Positions 1 to 5,035 of a stretch of 14,988 nucleotides of DNA are shown one piece after another. The stretch is from Clostridiales bacterium UBA6388 (GTDB taxonomy: Bacteria > Bacillota > Clostridia > Oscillospirales > Oscillospiraceae). Positions within the stretch are counted from its first letter, which is position 1. Each line of letters begins with the position of its first letter. The position numbers and the translations under genes are program-made. The notes beneath the pieces are model-generated. The model was not told the DNA's origin, made no database searches, and was given only the letters and a program-made list of their open reading frames with translations. The stretch covers positions 1 through 14,988 of the forward strand of contig DJQK01000087.1 of assembly GCA_002437575.1 (NCBI GenBank). The letters run 5' to 3'.

Positions 1-9
1 TCAAACTTT

Positions 10-261
10 TTATACCACTAGCTCCAGAAGCGACCGGCGAAGCGCCGCGTATCCGCCGCCTGCAATGGAGCCGTCGGCTTTGACCACGCGCTGCCACGGA
101 AGATCGTCCGGACACCGGCGCATCGCCCAGCCGACCTGCCGCGCAGAGCGAGGCGCACCGAGTAGCCAGGCAAGCTGACTGTAGGACGCGCACGCGCCCT
201 TTGGGATCTGCCGGACCAGAGCGTAGACCGCCTCAAAAAAGCGTTTTTCTTCCATAGCCAT
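10..261 (-). CDS. Alkyltransferase-like protein (ATL), MGMT family without the active-site Cys; 3' end probably frameshifted
   Basis: This 83-residue protein matches the DNA-binding half of O6-alkylguanine-DNA alkyltransferases: the KGACASYSQLA segment (residues 21-31), the Arg-finger segment SARQVG (Arg41) and PWQRVV at 55-60. The catalytic PCHR cysteine is replaced by Trp56. This is the hallmark of ATL proteins, which bind alkylated guanine and hand the lesion to nucleotide excision repair rather than removing the alkyl group. The ATG (259-261) overlaps the MATE stop codon as TAATG, so translational coupling is likely; an in-frame ATG at 253-255 is an alternative start. Family members usually run about 100 residues and continue past LLE with a motif like xEGIxF. 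Here the frame ends in LLELVV, but one extra base near position 21-22 would restore LLEASGIKSL and keep the frame open to the window edge. It is therefore either a damaged gene or a sequencing error. Confidence 0.8.
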   Translation of the reverse strand: MAMEEKRFFEAVYALVRQIPKGACASYSQLAWLLGAPRSARQVGWAMRRCPDDLPWQRVVKADGSIAGGGYAALRRSLLELVV

Positions 262-1757
262 TACGATGCACGCGCGGCTTTTCTGCGGTGGTGCTCACCG
301 TAGAGATAGCGGTAATCCTGCCTCAGAATGTTCCGGATAAATGGGATGCACAAAACGATGTCCGCCGCGATCCATGCCGCCGGGTCTGCCGCACACAATG
401 CGTAAAACGCCAGAGGGCTTGCCTCCGCGCTCACCGCGCCGCCTGCGACTGCCGCCGGAAGGAGCGTGCTGACGGCAATTCGCGCCACCAGCTCCGCCGC
501 GCCCGCTCCAAGCGTGAACTGCGATTTGCCGATGCCCTGGTCGCAGTTGCGCATGAGGAAAATGCCGCCGAGAAACACGTACATCGCGTAGTCGACGTAC
601 AGAATCGAGTTGCCGTAGCGGATGGTATCGGGCGTAATTTTGTCGGCGCTGAGGAAAATGTGAAAATACGTGTCGCCGATGCTAAGAAGCAGGCCCGTGC
701 CCGCACACAGAAGGGCGATCGCCGTCATGATGATGGCCGACTGGATCGCGCCGGAGCGGATGCGCTCGTGCTTGCCCGCTCCGAGATTCTGCGCCGTGAA
801 GCTTGTGAGGGCTGAGCCAAAGGCGTTGAGCGGCGTCATGGTGAGGTTATTGAGCTTGCTGGCCGCGCCGAAGCCGTTCTGCGCCGCGTTCGAGACGATG
901 AGCCCGGAGGCCATATCAAACTCCACCACGACAGACTGCATGGTAATGACCCCAATGGACAAAACGGAAAATTGAAGGCCGAGCGGGATGCCCTGCGCGA
1001 TGTGCTGGGTGAGGTCGTTTTTTGTGATGGCGAAATCCTCGCGGTGCAGCCGCAGCTCGGGATATCGGACGAAGGCGTACACAAAGCACGCCACGGTGCT
1101 GATCAGCTGCGCAAGAACCGTCGCGAACGCCGCGCCGGCCACGCCCCAGCCGAACGAGAGGATGAACAGCAAGTCAAGGCCCACGTTCAGGATCGTCGAA
1201 AACAGCAAGAAGGCAAGCGGCGTCACGGAGTCTCCCATCGCGCGCAGAAACGAGCAGATAAAATTATAAAACAGCTGCGCACCGATACCGGCGAAGATGA
1301 CCGCACAGTAGGTGTAGGCTGCGGTGTAGACCGTGCCGCTTTCCGGCGTGACATTGAGCCACGAGAGCATGGGATCAAGAAGCGCCAGCGCCAGCGCCGT
1401 CAGAAGAACAGTCAGCGCGGCGGAAAGGACGATCTGCGTGGCAAGAGAGCGCCGGACGCCCGGCTGGTTTTGCGAGCCGACATTGCACGAGGTGATGACG
1501 CAGAAGCCCGCCGACACGCCGAAGGCAAACTGCAAAAAGACATAGACAATGGACGTCGTGTCGTTGACGCCGGCGACCTCCTGCGCCGAGAGCGTCTGGC
1601 CGACGATGGCCGCGTCGCTGATCGAGTAGACCTGCTGCAAAAGATAGGAAAGAATAATGGGGAAGGAAAAACGCAGCACAGTTTTCCAGCACGACCCCTG
1701 TGTCAGATCGATCGGCCGGAACAGGCCCCGAAGGCCGGATGGCTCGGAATGGTTCAT
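261..1757 (-). CDS. MATE family multidrug/metabolite efflux transporter
   Basis: A 498-residue polytopic membrane protein, slightly longer than the usual 440-460 of the family. Residues 18-55 hold the typical MATE opening: DLTQG, then a first membrane helix leading to LLQQVYSISDAAIVGQ. A second half with the equivalent arrangement (TAQNLGAGKHERIRSG near residue 325) fits the two six-helix bundles of MATE exporters, about 12 membrane segments in all. Such proteins expel cationic drugs or metabolites in exchange for Na+ or H+; the substrate cannot be read from sequence. The start is supported by AAGGAAG about 7 bases upstream and by a strong promoter just beyond (1811-1840). The gene is first in a two-gene unit with the overlapping ATL gene. 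The C-terminus is basic (HHRRKAARAS). Confidence 0.93.
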   Translation of the reverse strand: MNHSEPSGLRGLFRPIDLTQGSCWKTVLRFSFPIILSYLLQQVYSISDAAIVGQTLSAQEVAGVNDTTSIVYVFLQFAFGVSAGFCVITSCNVGSQNQPGVRRSLATQIVLSAALTVLLTALALALLDPMLSWLNVTPESGTVYTAAYTYCAVIFAGIGAQLFYNFICSFLRAMGDSVTPLAFLLFSTILNVGLDLLFILSFGWGVAGAAFATVLAQLISTVACFVYAFVRYPELRLHREDFAITKNDLTQHIAQGIPLGLQFSVLSIGVITMQSVVVEFDMASGLIVSNAAQNGFGAASKLNNLTMTPLNAFGSALTSFTAQNLGAGKHERIRSGAIQSAIIMTAIALLCAGTGLLLSIGDTYFHIFLSADKITPDTIRYGNSILYVDYAMYVFLGGIFLMRNCDQGIGKSQFTLGAGAAELVARIAVSTLLPAAVAGGAVSAEASPLAFYALCAADPAAWIAADIVLCIPFIRNILRQDYRYLYGEHHRRKAARAS

Positions 1758-1810
1758 AGAAATGCTTCCTTTATATCGTCAAAACGTTGGGTTCTTTCAA
1801 GCTTCGAGCA

Positions 1811-1840
1811 ATTATAGACCGCAGGAGCGAAAAATGTCAA
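1811..1840 (-). promoter_or_regulatory. Promoter of the MATE-ATL unit
   Basis: On the minus strand TTGACA (1835-1840) is followed after 18 bases by TATAAT (1811-1816). Both hexamers match the sigma-A consensus exactly. Predicted transcription start is near 1804, giving a leader of roughly 47 bases before the MATE ATG. Confidence 0.85.
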
Positions 1841-1996
1841 GAGAAAACAGGATGAGAGCTTGGTAAAATTATATAATCAAAAACGTAAAGATTTGTGCAA
1901 AATGGCAGCCGGCAAACGGCGAATCGAACGGGTTCGGAAAAGACGGCGTTTTTGGGCATTTGCGCGAAATGGATGGGCTTTTTTCGGAAATTCCGG
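1841..1996. other. Intergenic spacer between divergent promoters
   Basis: These 156 bases separate the MATE promoter from the mntP promoter. They include an AT-rich TATATAAT stretch around 1870-1877 that has no convincing -35 partner on either strand. I see no gene or clear operator here. Confidence 0.5.
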
Positions 1997-2025
1997 TTGA
2001 AAAAGTGCCCGGCGTTTAGTATAAT
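1997..2025 (+). promoter_or_regulatory. mntP promoter
   Basis: TTGAAA (1997-2002) and a perfect TATAAT (2020-2025) are separated by exactly 17 bases. Transcription should begin near 2032, so the mntP mRNA has a leader of about 140 bases, long enough to hold the folded region and terminator described next. Confidence 0.85.
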
Positions 2026-2031
2026 GACCGC

Positions 2032-2134
2032 AATAAGGCAGGAGCCGGCACCTTTGTGCGGCGAGGACGGAGATCCTCCGGCCGCGTCCGGATTGACCTT
2101 ATCTGCAAAGAGGGGCAGATGGGTCTGTTTTTTT
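2032..2134 (+). promoter_or_regulatory. Riboswitch-like leader of mntP (candidate Mn2+ sensor)
   Basis: The first bases of the predicted transcript, ATAAGG (2033-2038), are complementary to CCTTAT (2097-2102). That segment also lies in the 5' arm of the downstream terminator, so the two pairings exclude each other. Between them sit GGAG (2041-2044), a hairpin GCAC/GTGC (2048-2051 with 2056-2059), and a long hairpin GCGGC-GAGGA with TCCTC-cg-GCCGC (2058-2067 with 2074-2085). Mn2+-sensing yybP-ykoY riboswitches commonly precede mntP and act as ON switches by blocking a terminator. The layout fits that, and a GG(N)GGAG-type 5' loop opposite a GACCTT 3' strand is reminiscent of the family. I cannot match the full yybP-ykoY consensus by eye, so class membership is an inference. 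Confidence 0.5.
2095..2134 (+). terminator. Intrinsic terminator in the mntP leader (attenuator)
   Basis: GACC-TT-ATCTGC (2095-2106) pairs with GCAGAT-G-GGTC (2115-2125) around an 8-base loop, followed by TG and seven T residues (2128-2134). It lies upstream of the mntP start codon, so it must act as a regulated terminator rather than an end-of-gene one. A perfect 12-base palindrome (2137-2148) follows it directly. Confidence 0.75.
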
Positions 2135-2172
2135 GTCTTGCCGGCAAGTACAAAAGAAGGGTTGCAGGGAAA

Positions 2173-2730
2173 ATGGATTTTATTGAATTGCTGGTGCTGG
2201 CGATCGGCCTTTCGATGGACGCGTTTGCGATCTCCATCTGTAAGGGCTTGTCCGTCGAAAAGCTGGAGAAAAAGCACATGGTCATCACGGGTCTGTGGTT
2301 CGGCGGCTCGCAGATGGCGATGCCGATCATCGGCTATTTTGTGGGCGGGAGCTTCTACGAGGCCATCCAGAGCGTCGATCACTGGCTGTCGTTTGCGCTG
2401 CTGCTGCTCATCGGCGTCAACATGATCCGAGAGTCGATGGGGAAGATCGAAAAGCTCGACGCGTCGTTTTCACCGAAGGTCATGTTCCCGCTGGCGATCG
2501 CGGACTCCATTGACGCGCTGGCCGTCGGCGTGACGTTTGCCTTCCGGCAGGTGCCGCTGATCCCGGCGGTCCCGGTCATCGGCGCAACGACGTTTCTGTT
2601 CTCCGCTGCCGGCGTGTGGATCGGCAACCGCTTCGGCGCGAAATATAAATCGAAAGCGGAGCTGGCAGGAGGACTGGTCCTGATCGGCATCGGGCTGGTG
2701 ATTTTGCTTCAGGATCTGGGGGTTCTTTGA
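2173..2730 (+). CDS. mntP: Manganese efflux pump MntP
   Basis: A 185-residue inner-membrane protein of the MntP (DUF204) family, which exports Mn2+ and protects against manganese excess. The protein shows the internal duplication of the family: IGLSMDAFAIS in the first half (Asp16, the same position as in E. coli MntP) and DSIDALAVG in the second half (Asp111 and Asp114). About six membrane segments are apparent, ending with GGLVLIGIGLVIL. The start at 2173 is chosen because the family begins with a few residues before the first helix and an AGGGA lies just upstream. The longer upstream reading frame would run through the leader terminator and encodes unfamilial residues. The gene stands alone with its own promoter and attenuator. 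Confidence 0.95.
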   Translation: MDFIELLVLAIGLSMDAFAISICKGLSVEKLEKKHMVITGLWFGGSQMAMPIIGYFVGGSFYEAIQSVDHWLSFALLLLIGVNMIRESMGKIEKLDASFSPKVMFPLAIADSIDALAVGVTFAFRQVPLIPAVPVIGATTFLFSAAGVWIGNRFGAKYKSKAELAGGLVLIGIGLVILLQDLGVL

Positions 2731-2745
2731 ACGACTGCCGTGGCG

Positions 2746-2764
2746 CGGCGGCAAGCGCCGTTTT
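2746..2764 (+). terminator. Weak terminator candidate after mntP
   Basis: CGGCG (2746-2750) and CGCCG (2756-2760) form a 5-bp stem with a 5-base loop followed by only four T residues. It lies 15 bases past the mntP stop. The T-tract is poor, so function is uncertain. Confidence 0.35.
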
Positions 2765-2892
2765 GGTTCTGGCAGAGACCTGCCAGCTGGTCCAAACGCA
2801 TTTTCTTTCTTGCGCGTCCTCGTCGGAAGAAACTCCATATCCTTCGCTTCGCCGCAAGCGGCAAAGCTCATCCATTCCGTTCTTCCTCCTCT

Positions 2893-2920
2893 CTCCGCAA
2901 AATCTATCGATTTTGCGGAG
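2893..2920. repeat. Perfect 12-bp stem hairpin
   Basis: CTCCGCAAAATC (2893-2904) and GATTTTGCGGAG (2909-2920) are exact reverse complements around a TATC loop. No T-tract follows on either strand, so it is not a standard terminator. Confidence 0.75.
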
Positions 2921-2953
2921 GCCTTATAAACGCTTAGCAAAAGAAAGAAGACG

Positions 2954-3018
2954 CTCAAGGGCAACCCCAGGGTTTCCCTTGAGAATCCTTTCCCTACTGA
3001 AGGGCCGCGGCCCCTCAG
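2954..3018. repeat. Two adjacent long palindromes
   Basis: The first combines CTCAAGGG (2954-2961) with CCCTTGAG (2976-2983) and an inner AACCC/GGGTT pair, leaving almost no loop. The second, 2997-3018, has CTGA and TCAG flanking the 12-base perfect palindrome GGGCCGCGGCCC (3002-3013). Neither has a terminator T-tract. Confidence 0.7.
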
Positions 3019-3070
3019 ACACCCCGGGGCTGCACAGTCGTTACATTGCAAAAATCTCCCAATTTATGGC

Positions 3071-3225
3071 CGTAGGGGGCGATGCCCACATCGCCCCGGC
3101 GGAAAAATCTACAAAATACGAAAATCTGCGGCGAATTCGTAACTTCCTGAGGGCGGACAGAGGCGTCCGCCCCTACAGAGGTGGTGCGCTCCCAGAGGGC
3201 CGATGTGCTCAATCGGCCCCTACGA
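3071..3225. repeat. Three related GTAGGGG-type hairpins
   Basis: Three hairpins have the same design: a GC-rich stem opening with GGGC or GGGGC, plus a GTAG or CTAC flank on at least one side. The stems are GGGGCGATG/CATCGCCCC (3076-3097), GGGCGGAC/GTCCGCCC (3151-3172) and GGGCCGAT/ATCGGCCC (3197-3219). The stem bases differ between copies but pairing is kept. They look like members of one dispersed intergenic palindrome family. Confidence 0.7.
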
Positions 3226-3272
3226 GGTAGCGGTGGTGCGCAGAAGTCCTTCATTCCCCACCGCAGCTCCCA

Positions 3273-3308
3273 GCGAAGAGAAATTTCCAGAGGAAATTTG
3301 CTCTTCGC
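3273..3308. repeat. 16-bp stem hairpin with one bulged G
   Basis: GCGAAGAG-AAATTTCC (3273-3288) pairs with GGAAATTT-g-CTCTTCGC (3292-3308) around an AGA loop, with a single bulged G at 3300. No T-tract follows on either strand. Confidence 0.7.
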
Positions 3309-3388
3309 CGGAACAAGACCGAAGGTTTGCCGCTCGGCAGTAAGATCGTTGTAAATTGGCCAACATCGAACGCAATTGCAAAACAGAA

Positions 3389-3421
3389 AGAGAGTGCTCA
3401 CGTTCTTCGTAAGCACTCTCT
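3389..3421 (-). terminator. Possible terminator of the kinase-like gene
   Basis: AGAGAGTGCT (3389-3398) pairs with AGCACTCTCT (3412-3421), and the stem can be extended inward by ACG/CGT after one mismatch. On the minus strand the stem is followed by a T-rich TTCTGTTTT. It lies about 160 bases beyond the stop at 3581, farther than usual, so other hairpins in between may also matter. Confidence 0.4.
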
Positions 3422-3461
3422 AATTCTATCTGCACTTTTGATCGAGAACTCCCAGGATTTC

Positions 3462-3506
3462 AAAAGGGCCGCGGCCCTTTTGTTGGAGCTGCGCCGCAGC
3501 GCAGCT
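3462..3506. repeat. 20-base perfect palindrome next to an 8-bp hairpin
   Basis: AAAAGGGCCGCGGCCCTTTT (3462-3481) is fully self-complementary. Six bases on, AGCTGCGC (3487-3494) pairs with GCGCAGCT (3499-3506) around CGCA. The first shares its GGGCCGCGGCCC core with the palindrome at 3002-3013. Confidence 0.7.
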
Positions 3507-3532
3507 ATCCCCGGCAACTTCTTCGCGGCGGC

Positions 3533-3575
3533 TCGACACCGCGCTTCTTTGCGCAGCTAAGAAGCGTGGGGTCGA
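3533..3575. repeat. Long hairpin just downstream of the kinase-like gene
   Basis: TCGAC-a-CC-g-CGCTTCTT (3533-3549) pairs with AAGAAGCG-t-GG-g-GTCGA (3559-3575) around a 9-base loop, 15 pairs with two mismatches. On the minus strand it begins 5 bases after the kinase-like gene's stop codon. There is no T-tract after it, so it could protect the mRNA 3' end rather than terminate. Confidence 0.6.
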
Positions 3576-3580
3576 AAAAA

Positions 3581-4189
3581 CTATGGCATCAGCGCTACGT
3601 CGCAGATGATATCGGCGCACTTATCGACGCCGAGCGTGCCGGAGTCGAGGCACAGATCGTAATTTTCCGCTTCGCCCCAGTTGCAGTTGGTGTAGTGCTT
3701 GTAGTAGACCTTGCGCTTGCTGTCCTTTTCCTGAAGGCGCTTCTGCGGGGTCTGCTTGGTCTCGCCGTAGAGCCGGACGATGCGCTCGGCGCGGTGCTCC
3801 ATGTCGGAATGGATGAAGATATGCAGCGTGTCGGGCCGGTCCTTGAGGATAAAGTCCGCGCAGCGGCCGACGATGACGCACGGACCCTTGGCAGCCAGAT
3901 CGCGGATAACGTTCGTCTGGCAGACGTAGAGCTTATCGGACACGGACATCGTATCGATCAGACCCATCGGATGCGCCGAGACCGCGATATTGAACAGGAA
4001 GCTGCTGGTGACGGAGGCGTATTCGCCGATCTCCTCGATGAACTCGTGCGAGAAGCCGCTTTCCTTCGCCACCTGATCGACCAGTTCCTTGTCATAATAG
4101 GGGATGCCCAGCTTTTCCGCGACTTTCTTGCCAATGGTCCTGCCGCCGCTGCCGAACTGACGGCTGATGGTGATCACTTTGTTTGTCAT
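3581..4189 (-). CDS. Cytidylate kinase-like protein
   Basis: A 202-residue cytosolic protein of the cytidylate-kinase-like P-loop family. The N-terminus ITISRQFGSGGRTIGKK (residues 6-22) is the family's nucleotide-binding loop, followed by LGIPYYDKEL and a second conserved stretch, CVIVGRCADFIL, near residues 107-118. The C-terminal part has a Lys/Arg-rich lid-like segment (KRLQEKDSKRKVYYKHY). Family members are annotated as nucleotide kinases from similarity to CMP kinase, but many lack a proven substrate, so no gene symbol is given. The ATG is preceded by AAGGGGGAA at about 8 bases and by a matched promoter (4222-4250). It is transcribed separately from the upstream 4290-4721 gene on the same strand. 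Confidence 0.88.
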   Translation of the reverse strand: MTNKVITISRQFGSGGRTIGKKVAEKLGIPYYDKELVDQVAKESGFSHEFIEEIGEYASVTSSFLFNIAVSAHPMGLIDTMSVSDKLYVCQTNVIRDLAAKGPCVIVGRCADFILKDRPDTLHIFIHSDMEHRAERIVRLYGETKQTPQKRLQEKDSKRKVYYKHYTNCNWGEAENYDLCLDSGTLGVDKCADIICDVALMP

Positions 4190-4221
4190 GAAGGATTCCC
4201 CCTTGCTCTTTGGATAATCCC

Positions 4222-4250
4222 ATTATACACCAAAGCGGGAAAAATCACAA
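4222..4250 (-). promoter_or_regulatory. Promoter of the cytidylate-kinase-like gene
   Basis: On the minus strand TTGTGA (4245-4250) and a perfect TATAAT (4222-4227) are separated by 17 bases. The start codon at 4189 lies about 33 bases downstream of the -10 box. Confidence 0.75.
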
Positions 4251-4289
4251 CGAAAAATTTTTTGGCGCCGCGCTAAAAAACAGTGAAGG

Positions 4290-4721
4290 TTATAGATAAC
4301 GCTGCATCGATTTGAGAAGCGTTTGCTCGGAATCGATGAGCTCGCCCGCGATGCTTCTTGCCTGCTCGCTGGCCTCGGGATAGCGGTTTCGATAGCGGAC
4401 GAGGGACTTGACGCCCATATTGCAGCCGTCGGTGATGAGGTCGGCGACCGTTTCGTCGGCGGGAGAGACGGCGAGCTTTGCGTTCGTTTTCAGCCAGGAC
4501 ATACTCCGCGCCATCGCGTTTGCGCCCTTTTCCGGGATATTTTCGGCGGAAAGGAGCGCCTTCGTTTGCTCGCCCAGCGCCCGGTGCGTTTCGCGGCAGC
4601 CCAGCAGCAGCTGTTCAAGCGCCTTGTCGCGCGTCTGGCCCAGCACGTCGTCAATGGAGCCGATGGCCATCTGTACGCCCGCGCCGCACTCCAATAAAAG
4701 CGCCTTCGTATCGTGGTTCAT
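4290..4721 (-). CDS. Conserved small helical protein of unknown function
   Basis: A 143-residue soluble protein with no signal peptide or membrane segment. The composition is that of an all-alpha bundle, with helices around residues 1-60 (LECGAGVQMAIGSIDDVLGQ), 75-90 and 98-140. A block reading MSWLKTNAKLAVSPADETVADLITDG is followed by CNMGVKSLVRYRNRYPEA. I recognise this general pattern from uncharacterised clostridial proteins resembling ferritin-like helical bundles, but I cannot assign a function or metal site. The ATG has GGAGGAAA at 5-6 bases upstream, so translation is well supported. It is divergent from the DUF3006-glpK unit across a 123-base gap; no convincing promoter for it is visible there. 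Confidence 0.8.
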   Translation of the reverse strand: MNHDTKALLLECGAGVQMAIGSIDDVLGQTRDKALEQLLLGCRETHRALGEQTKALLSAENIPEKGANAMARSMSWLKTNAKLAVSPADETVADLITDGCNMGVKSLVRYRNRYPEASEQARSIAGELIDSEQTLLKSMQRYL

Positions 4722-4844
4722 AGCGTTTCCTCCTGCATTTCACAAATGATGTTGACAATAGGCTGTGCAAAATCGCAGAAAGTATGATATAGTAAAAGAA
4801 AAACTTACGCCGCAGCGAAAACAGGCGGCGGAAAGGAGAACAGC

Positions 4845-5009
4845 ATGATTTTTGAACGGACGGTCGTGGAGCTTGCGGGAGATTACGCGGTTTTACAGTC
4901 GGAAAGCGGCACGCGCACGGAGGTCGCTCTGGCCCTTCTGCCGGACGGCATCCGCGAAGGAACGGTCCTGATCTGCGAAAATTTTGAATACCGCGTCAAA
5001 ACGCTTTGA
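4845..5009 (+). CDS. DUF3006-like small protein
   Basis: A 54-residue protein starting MIFERTVVELAGDYAVL and ending in CENFEYRVKTL. DUF3006 proteins are short beta-rich domains with the same order: an N-terminal strand, a GEYAVLE-like turn, a V..LLPEG/DAxEGDVL segment, and a terminal strand. Here GDYAVLQ (12-18) and ALLPDGIREGTVL (30-42) match that layout. The charged tail common in the family is missing, so this is a short version. The ATG is preceded by AAGGAG at about 6 bases. The stop (5007-5009) lies 26 bases before the glpK start, so the two are very likely cotranscribed. A TATGATATAG stretch near 4783 is a possible -10 region, but the only good TTGACA (4752-4757) is 25 bases from it. 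Confidence 0.75.
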   Translation: MIFERTVVELAGDYAVLQSESGTRTEVALALLPDGIREGTVLICENFEYRVKTL

Positions 5010-5035
5010 TGCTTGCGATAGAAAGGGGAACGGCC

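Larger units (their letters stand above)
2731..3580. other. 850-base gene-free region packed with palindromes
   Basis: No reading frame here has a ribosome binding site with a recognisable product. The frames present are interrupted by GC-rich inverted repeats and read as low-information sequence. At least nine hairpin-forming palindromes lie in succession, including CTGGCAG/CTGCCAG (2769-2775 with 2780-2786), GCCGC-aa-GCGGC (about 2850-2869) and the ones listed separately below. It most likely is an accumulation site of dispersed intergenic repeats between mntP and the convergent kinase-like gene. Confidence 0.6.

Noticed and set aside
972..1817. 281-codon plus-strand frame antisense to the MATE gene
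   Set aside because: Shadow frame rich in Arg/Asp/Glu, with no ribosome binding site and no recognisable domain.
2470..3051. 193-codon minus-strand frame over the mntP end and the hairpin region
   Set aside because: Half is antisense to mntP and half crosses palindromic repeats. Such frames arise from the repeats themselves.
3071..3225. CRISPR-like array
   Set aside because: The repeats are palindromes of differing sequence without constant repeat units or regular spacers, and no cas gene is present.
3566..4276. 236-codon plus-strand frame antisense to the cytidylate-kinase-like gene
   Set aside because: The opposite strand carries clear kinase motifs, a ribosome binding site and a promoter; this frame has none.
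4258..4280. T6-GC palindrome-A6 stretch as a terminator for the 4290-4721 gene
   Set aside because: The GC core can form only a very small stem with too short a loop, and on the minus strand the T-run precedes rather than follows it.
4752..4793. TTGACA with TATGATATAGT as a promoter for the DUF3006-glpK unit
   Set aside because: The spacing to TATGAT is 25 bases, far from the usual 17. A promoter probably exists here, but I cannot define a matched pair.
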